Source of the DNA: a candidate division Zixibacteria bacterium DG_27
Lineage (GTDB): Bacteria > Zixibacteria > MSB-5A5 > DG-27
Assembly: GCA_001302725.1 (NCBI GenBank)
Contig: LIZU01000005.1
Span: 1 to 17,548 of the forward strand
Length of the DNA stretch: 17,548 nt
Direction of reading: 5' to 3'
Each line of letters opens with the position of its first letter. The stretch's first letter is position 1. This document shows positions 14,286 to 17,548 of the stretch, piece by piece. Made by a program: the position numbers and the translations under genes. Under the pieces are notes generated by a model. The model was not told the origin of the DNA. It saw only the letters and a list, made by a program, of their open reading frames with translations, and did no database searches.

Positions 14286-14558
14286 TCAGCGATAACTCTC
14301 TGAGGTGTAGGGTAGAAGCCCCAGGTGGCGTCCCCGTTTGATGGCGACCGTCAATTGCCTCTGATGACGGGCACAGTTGCCGGAAATCCGCCGCGGAATG
14401 ATCTTGCCGCGATCAGATACAAATCTCCGGATCATCCTTTCGTCTTTGTAGTCGATGATGTCGATCTTGTTCTCGCAGAAGCGACAGATTTTCCTCCTCT
14501 TATAATCGACGCTGAAGGGGCTCTTTTTCTGTCCTCTTGTCGTTCTCGGCGCTCTCAT
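14286..14558 (-). CDS. rpsR: Small-subunit ribosomal protein bS18, zinc-binding form
   Basis: A 90-residue bS18, which pairs with bS6 on the 30S platform. The core KRRKICRFCENKIDIIDYKD (20-39) and the C-terminal half RGKIIPRRISGNCARHQRQL (50-69) are standard. Cys25, Cys28, Cys62 and His65 form a complete zinc-ligand set, so this is the C+ paralogue type rather than the zinc-independent one. The start follows a GAGGTG site. It is separated from rpsF by 230 non-coding bases, where ssb or priB would be found in many bacteria. Confidence 0.98.
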   Translation of the reverse strand: MRAPRTTRGQKKSPFSVDYKRRKICRFCENKIDIIDYKDERMIRRFVSDRGKIIPRRISGNCARHQRQLTVAIKRGRHLGLLPYTSESYR

Positions 14559-14788
14559 CTTTCACCTCGAAAACCTAAACATATCCAGAACTACTGTCGG
14601 AACCCTCCGCCTGCTCTTGAGAGACTCTAAAATCTCCCCGGGGACAAATGACCCGGGACTGTCTGCCGGTTACACTCAGGCCACCAGCCCGTCCTCCCAC
14701 TCACCACTCAGCACCAACCAACAAGCCCGACGGTCTGGCCTTGGAAACGACTCTTGGGAGACTTCCATCGGTCGCCACCGATCTAAGG
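14559..14788. other. Noncoding gap at the ssb/priB position between rpsF and rpsR
   Basis: These 230 bases contain no gene I can support on either strand. Minus-strand RNA here can form a 6-bp hairpin after rpsF (14767-14782) and a GC-rich structure around the two CCCGGG-containing words near 14634-14660. In many bacteria an ssb or priB gene occupies this slot, so the gap may be a deletion remnant or a regulatory spacer for rpsR. Confidence 0.5.
14767..14782 (-). terminator. Hairpin after rpsF
   Basis: ATCGGT-GGCG-ACCGAT is a perfect 6-bp stem with a 4-base loop, starting six bases after the rpsF stop. There is no U-tract. It may act as an attenuator or processing site between rpsF and the downstream ribosomal genes. 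Confidence 0.35.
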
Positions 14789-15190
14789 CTAGTGTGCCTC
14801 CGGCGGAGAGGCGGGAGCTTCCCCCCCCTTCTCTGGTGTGACTGCCTGATTCTTGACCTTCTCCCTCGCAGCGACCTCCGGAGTTGCGGCCGGGCGCTCC
14901 TTGACCGGCTCCGACAGCACCGTCAGATACCTCATCACCTGTTCGTTCAGCTTGTAGAACGATTCCAACTCCCGGGGCAGTTTTTCGGGAGCGGAGAAGC
15001 GGATGTGGACGTAATACCCCTGGCGCCGTTTCTTAAGCAGGTAAGCGAACCTCTTGATTCCCCACCTCTCGACCTTGGTCACCTCTCCGCCCCCTGCGGC
15101 GATTGTCTCTTCAACCCTCTGTATCTGTTGGGTGAGGGCCTCCTCTTCTAGGCCGGCCTCTAAGACGAAAGTGGTTTCGTATTCTTTCAA
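14789..15190 (-). CDS. rpsF: Small-subunit ribosomal protein bS6
   Basis: A 133-residue bS6 that binds 16S rRNA together with bS18. It begins with the family's usual (M)KEYETTFVLEAGLEEEALTQ and continues with VERWGIKRFAYLLKKRRQGY and the rRNA-facing residues; the last 25 residues are an Ala/Pro/Glu-rich tail. The start is set to the TTG at 15190, because GGGAGG lies 7 bases before it. An in-frame ATG at 15214 would add eight residues (MRPKGGEQ) that are encoded by the ribosome-binding site itself. It is preceded by a leader hairpin at 15218-15238 and follows pth by 66 bases. Confidence 0.96.
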   Translation of the reverse strand: MKEYETTFVLEAGLEEEALTQQIQRVEETIAAGGGEVTKVERWGIKRFAYLLKKRRQGYYVHIRFSAPEKLPRELESFYKLNEQVMRYLTVLSEPVKERPAATPEVAAREKVKNQAVTPEKGGEAPASPPEAH

Positions 15191-15217
15191 TTGTTCACCT
15201 CCCTTCGGCCTCATCCG

Positions 15218-15238
15218 GCTCCGCCTCGGGTGCGGAGC
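15218..15238 (-). promoter_or_regulatory. Candidate S6:S18 autoregulatory hairpin in the rpsF leader
   Basis: The minus-strand RNA reads GCTCCGC-ACCCGAG-GCGGAGC, a perfect 7-bp stem with a 7-base loop that contains CCG, 27 bases before the TTG start and just ahead of the ribosome-binding site. Known rpsF leaders in many bacteria carry a hairpin with a conserved CCG that mimics the 16S site of the S6:S18 complex and represses translation. The stem and CCG are seen directly; the function is inferred from position. Confidence 0.5.
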
Positions 15239-15256
15239 AGGGAAGTTCGTGGTTAT

Positions 15257-15847
15257 TTATGCTTCCTCATCTACATCTTCGGGGTCGCGATTATATACGT
15301 TCATGGCCTCTTTTAGACCGGACACTACGACCGTGATGATGGCCTCATATGCTCTCAGAACCATCGCCTTCGCTGCCGGGATCTCCCCCTCGGTGAAGTC
15401 TCTGAGAACGTATTCCTCCAGAGACAATCCCGGCTGTGGAGGGCCAATCCCCATCCGAAGTCTGGGAAAATCCTCGGTCTCCATATTGGTGATTACAGAC
15501 CCCAGGCCCTTGTGTCCACCGTCGGAACCGGAGGTGCGGAGCCGGATTTTGCCCAGGGGTAAGTTCGTGTCGTCACACACCACTAGGATCTGTCCGGGCT
15601 CGACTCCGAACTCCTGGCAGAAGTTTTTGACGGCCTCGCCGCTCAGGTTCATGTAGGTTGAAGGTTTCAGAATCTCGATCTCCTCTTCGGCAATTCGGAC
15701 CTCTGCAAGCTCGTAAAGACTATCTCTCTTCTTGAAATTGCCACCTATCTTTTCACAGAGGTAGTTGGCAACCACGAAGCCTAAATTGTGTCGGTTGTTT
15801 CGATGCTTTCTTCCCGGATTCCCCAACCCGACGACAGCTTTCACCAT
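15257..15847 (-). CDS. pth: Peptidyl-tRNA hydrolase
   Basis: A 196-residue peptidyl-tRNA hydrolase (Pth1), which recycles stalled peptidyl-tRNA by cleaving the ester bond. Catalytic His20 is in NNRHNLGF, with Asn10 in GLGNPG, Asn67 in TYMNLSG and Asp92/93 in CDDTNLPLGKIRLR. Departures from E. coli Pth are His15 for the usual Tyr in the NPGxxY segment, Asn18 where Thr is usual before RHN, and Lys113 (GGHKGL) at the Asn114-equivalent position. The catalytic His/Asp pair is intact. It is the first gene of the ribosomal operon, from promoter 15891-15918. The ATG has no close Shine-Dalgarno site; a GTGAGG lies about 20 bases upstream, with a small GTTTA/TAAAC hairpin between. Confidence 0.96.
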   Translation of the reverse strand: MVKAVVGLGNPGRKHRNNRHNLGFVVANYLCEKIGGNFKKRDSLYELAEVRIAEEEIEILKPSTYMNLSGEAVKNFCQEFGVEPGQILVVCDDTNLPLGKIRLRTSGSDGGHKGLGSVITNMETEDFPRLRMGIGPPQPGLSLEEYVLRDFTEGEIPAAKAMVLRAYEAIITVVVSGLKEAMNVYNRDPEDVDEEA

Positions 15848-15890
15848 CTCAGTTTAGAGTTAAACCTCACCGCCGAACACAAGTTTCGAA

Positions 15891-15918
15891 AAGATATTGC
15901 TGTAGCCGCAGTTGTCAA
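15891..15918 (-). promoter_or_regulatory. Sigma70-type promoter of the pth-ribosomal operon
   Basis: On the minus strand a perfect TTGACA (15913-15918) is followed after 16 bases by TATCTT (15891-15896). The predicted start of transcription is near 15884, about 36 bases before the pth ATG. The layout matches the other strong promoter of this window at 4165-4192. Confidence 0.7.
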
Positions 15919-15989
15919 GCCTTTTCTACCATTCCCTCACTTCGGTGCCGACAGAGAATCGGGGCTGCTGCCTGGGGTTTTGTGGAACT

Positions 15990-16078
15990 TCTCCCCGGTG
16001 CGATCCAGAAGTTCGACAAATCGGATGAAATCATTAAATTGTAATTGTTGAAAGAGACACCGAAAACCACCGGGGAGA
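15990..16078. repeat. 11-bp inverted repeat bracketing a candidate promoter
   Basis: TCTCCCCGGTG at 15990-16000 is the exact reverse complement of CACCGGGGAGA at 16068-16078, with partial similarity continuing outward (CTTC / GAAG after a two-base insertion). The 67 bases between contain the candidate rightward promoter. It may be an operator pair, a structured leader, or the ends of a small invertible segment; no recombinase gene is in the window. Confidence 0.6.
16012..16040 (+). promoter_or_regulatory. Candidate promoter of the hydrolase-like gene
   Basis: TTCGAC (16012-16017), a 17-base spacer and TAAATT (16035-16040) form a moderate sigma70-like pair on the plus strand. It would give a leader of about 110 bases before the ATG at 16160. 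The boxes are imperfect. Confidence 0.35.
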
Positions 16079-16159
16079 GAAGACGGAAACACTGAGCTTC
16101 GAAAAAAAGACAACGAAAACAGTGTTCGAACGTAAAATTGGAAACATGAGGAGAATCCC

Positions 16160-17275
16160 ATGAAACTGAGATCCGCAACGCTGTTCTTCGGCGCTTTGGT
16201 TTTCTTGCTCGGCGGAGCAAGCCGCTGCCGGGGGATAGAGAATGGCACCGTTCTTTATGCCACCAAGATTTACAACAACAAGGAACTAACGACTGCCGAC
16301 GCCTCCTGGATTGCCTCCCACGCTGACCTTTTGGTGATTGACGGTTCTGGGGACAGTTTCGCAGTGCAGATGAAGTCCGAAAACCCTGACCTCAAGATGT
16401 TCAGATATTTCGGGAGCTGTGTCGTTGGAAGAGGCTCCCGCCAACCACTTGGGGCTATTACGGGATATGAGGAGATATCGGAGAGTAATCCTGAGTGGTT
16501 TCTCGTTGATTCAGAAGGAAATAGGATTAAACAAACGCCCAAGAAATACATAATAGACCCAGCCTCAAACGGCTGGGCTGGATACTGGAGCAACAAGGTT
16601 CTGAAAAGAATTGGCGACCTACCTTACGATGGGGTTCACGGGGATTTGGCCTATACTGACATCGGTCATGTTATTCCTCAGGCAAAGCATCGTTATCCCC
16701 GAGAGGAGGATTTCCACCGAGTCCAGGAGAGGTTTTTGGCTGCTCTCAAGCAGAGACTTAATCGTGAAGGCAAGCTTTTGATCTTGAACAACTTTACGAT
16801 GAGCTCCAGCACCGACCCCGACTACCTTCTGAACACACGACTGGACAATTGTGACGGTTTCAATCAGCAGGGCATGGTCATGCGCTGGCGCAATCAGCCC
16901 GAGAATCGCTTCGTAAATGCAAAGCGCCTCGCCCGGGGAATGGAAATCATCGACGAGTGCGCTCGCCGGGAAAAGATTGTGATGCTGGGAATGCAGCCCT
17001 CTCCTGACAAAAACGAGATCTCCTATTGTGTCGGCTGCTATCTGCTGATGAAGAATGACCCCTGGGTTTATCTCAACATCGATTGGGCGGGAAAATATGA
17101 AAATATGCGCCGGCTTTTCAAGGAATACGGTGATATTATGAAGGCCGACTACGGAGTTCCGGTGAGGCCCCGTTATGAGGAAAAGCACCTGTGGAAGAGA
17201 AAATACTCAAAGGGGCTTGTGGTGGTCGACCCTGTCAAACATACTTTCGACTTTGTTCATCAAAGCAAGTATTGA
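16160..17275 (+). CDS. Secreted putative glycoside hydrolase (hypothetical GHL15-like, TIM barrel)
   Basis: A 371-residue exported protein, with a signal peptide at residues 1 to about 22 (ATLFFGALVFLLGGAS). The body looks like a TIM barrel of the hypothetical glycoside-hydrolase-like group (GHL15 type): MFRYFGSCVVGRG (80-92), NPEWFLVDSEGNRI (110-123), YIIDPASNGWAGYWSNKVLK (130-149), the strand end YDGVHGDLAY (156-165) and KLLILNNFTM (205-214), then DGFNQQGMV (232-240) and the late strand PWVYLNIDWAG (301-311). Asp157/Asp162 and other strand-end acids are possible catalytic residues, but I cannot assign them. The C-terminal KGLVVVDP resembles the ending of this group. The ATG follows GAGGAG. 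It is the only plus-strand gene and converges on a sulfatase, suggesting a role in breakdown of polysaccharide, possibly sulfated. The substrate is unknown. Confidence 0.75.
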   Translation: MKLRSATLFFGALVFLLGGASRCRGIENGTVLYATKIYNNKELTTADASWIASHADLLVIDGSGDSFAVQMKSENPDLKMFRYFGSCVVGRGSRQPLGAITGYEEISESNPEWFLVDSEGNRIKQTPKKYIIDPASNGWAGYWSNKVLKRIGDLPYDGVHGDLAYTDIGHVIPQAKHRYPREEDFHRVQERFLAALKQRLNREGKLLILNNFTMSSSTDPDYLLNTRLDNCDGFNQQGMVMRWRNQPENRFVNAKRLARGMEIIDECARREKIVMLGMQPSPDKNEISYCVGCYLLMKNDPWVYLNIDWAGKYENMRRLFKEYGDIMKADYGVPVRPRYEEKHLWKRKYSKGLVVVDPVKHTFDFVHQSKY

Positions 17276-17313
17276 TTCTTCTTAAGCAGCTTTCTTCCGC
17301 CTTCGGCCACTGC

Positions 17314-17548
17314 CTATCGCAGGTATCCCATCGCCTTTAGTTTCTCCAGAGTCTGGGAATCGAGTTCCGATTCTCCCTCGAGTCCCTCACCCCCCAGGGA
17401 AGTCAGAAAATCCTCGCACCTCTGTTTGATTCCCAAGAACTTTTCGCTCTCCCTCCACAAATTAACCTTCTCCCCTGGGTCTTTGGCGATATCATAAAGC
17501 TCTTCCTTATTCCCTCCGTCTTCATACCGGGTGAGGATGAACTTGAGG
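17314..17548 (-). CDS. Sulfatase (arylsulfatase family), C-terminal fragment
   Basis: An open frame enters from the right edge on the minus strand and ends with TAG at 17314. The visible 77 residues include the end pattern of type I sulfatases: TRYEDGGNKEELYDIAKDPG, then EKVNLW, and a closing LEKLKAMGYLR. These residues belong to the small C-terminal subdomain; the catalytic formylglycine motif would lie outside the window. It is convergent with the glycoside-hydrolase-like gene, with only 38 bases between the two stop codons and no clear terminator. Type I sulfatases cleave sulfate esters from glycans or other substrates, usually in the periplasm or outside the cell. Confidence 0.88.
   Translation of the reverse strand, partial: LKFILTRYEDGGNKEELYDIAKDPGEKVNLWRESEKFLGIKQRCEDFLTSLGGEGLEGESELDSQTLEKLKAMGYLR

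Larger units (their letters stand above)
15848..16159. other. Divergent promoter region between pth and the hydrolase-like gene
   Basis: These 312 bases have no gene. They hold a leftward promoter for the ribosomal operon (15891-15918), a candidate rightward promoter (16012-16040), an 11-bp inverted repeat bracketing the latter, and a 7-bp inverted repeat AACACTG/CAGTGTT (16088-16094, 16120-16126) in the rightward leader. The rightward leader is rich in A. Confidence 0.7.

Noticed and set aside
15191..15214. ATG start of rpsF at 15214
   Set aside because: The extra residues MRPKGGEQ are encoded by the ribosome-binding site, and the family begins at KEYETT, so TTG at 15190 is preferred.
15915..16248. 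Minus-strand frames of about 100 codons over the divergent intergenic region
   Set aside because: They overlap both promoters and the start of the hydrolase gene, have Phe/Ser/Arg-rich random composition and no ribosome-binding site.
1..17548. tRNA, rRNA, CRISPR array, insertion sequence or phage genes
   Set aside because: I saw no cloverleaf, no regularly spaced direct repeats, no transposase or integrase frame, and no terminal repeats of an insertion element.

Overview
This is a bacterial chromosome segment of moderately high GC, with sigma70-type promoters, good Shine-Dalgarno sites and several TTG starts. No single phylum is proven. The mix (a long-form MutL/GlmL with a biotinyl-lipoyl/KOW-like partner, secreted serpins, a sulfatase, a hypothetical glycoside hydrolase, a TPR-plus-substrate-binding lipoprotein-like protein downstream of rplI) looks like an uncultivated lineage such as the FCB or Planctomycetota-Latescibacterota neighbourhood; this is an inference with low certainty. 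Almost everything is on the minus strand; only the glycoside-hydrolase-like gene at 16160 is on the plus strand.

Reading in the direction of minus-strand transcription (right to left): the C-terminus of a sulfatase enters at 17548-17314 and converges on the plus-strand hydrolase-like gene (16160-17275). A 312-base divergent intergenic region (15848-16159) carries a good promoter for the ribosomal operon, a weaker candidate promoter for the hydrolase, and an 11-bp inverted repeat that brackets this second promoter. The ribosomal operon is pth - rpsF - rpsR - DUF2232 membrane protein - rplI - bifunctional nuclease domain protein - TPR/periplasmic-binding protein (15847-10295). The rpsF leader has a hairpin with CCG in its loop, a candidate S6:S18 autoregulatory element. 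The ssb/priB slot between rpsF and rpsR is empty (230 noncoding bases).

Next come three small tightly packed genes of unknown function (10151-9047), an NYN-domain putative ribonuclease with a long disordered tail (8909-8097), a 613-residue MutL/GlmL ASKHA ATPase (7934-6093) and a DPM1-like glycosyltransferase (6025-5312). They are all in one direction and may form one transcription unit. No cobalamin-dependent mutase is present for MutL to serve. A short-chain dehydrogenase (5072-4305) and a 375-residue biotinyl-lipoyl-like/KOW-like protein with its own strong promoter (4045-2918) follow.

The left end has two tandem, secreted serpins (2673-1471 and 1411-215), near-duplicates whose reactive-centre loops have diverged, and the N-terminus of an FAD-dependent oxidoreductase (76-1). 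A recurring feature is a short GC-rich hairpin without a U-tract directly after or overlapping the stop codon of genes that end apparent transcription units.
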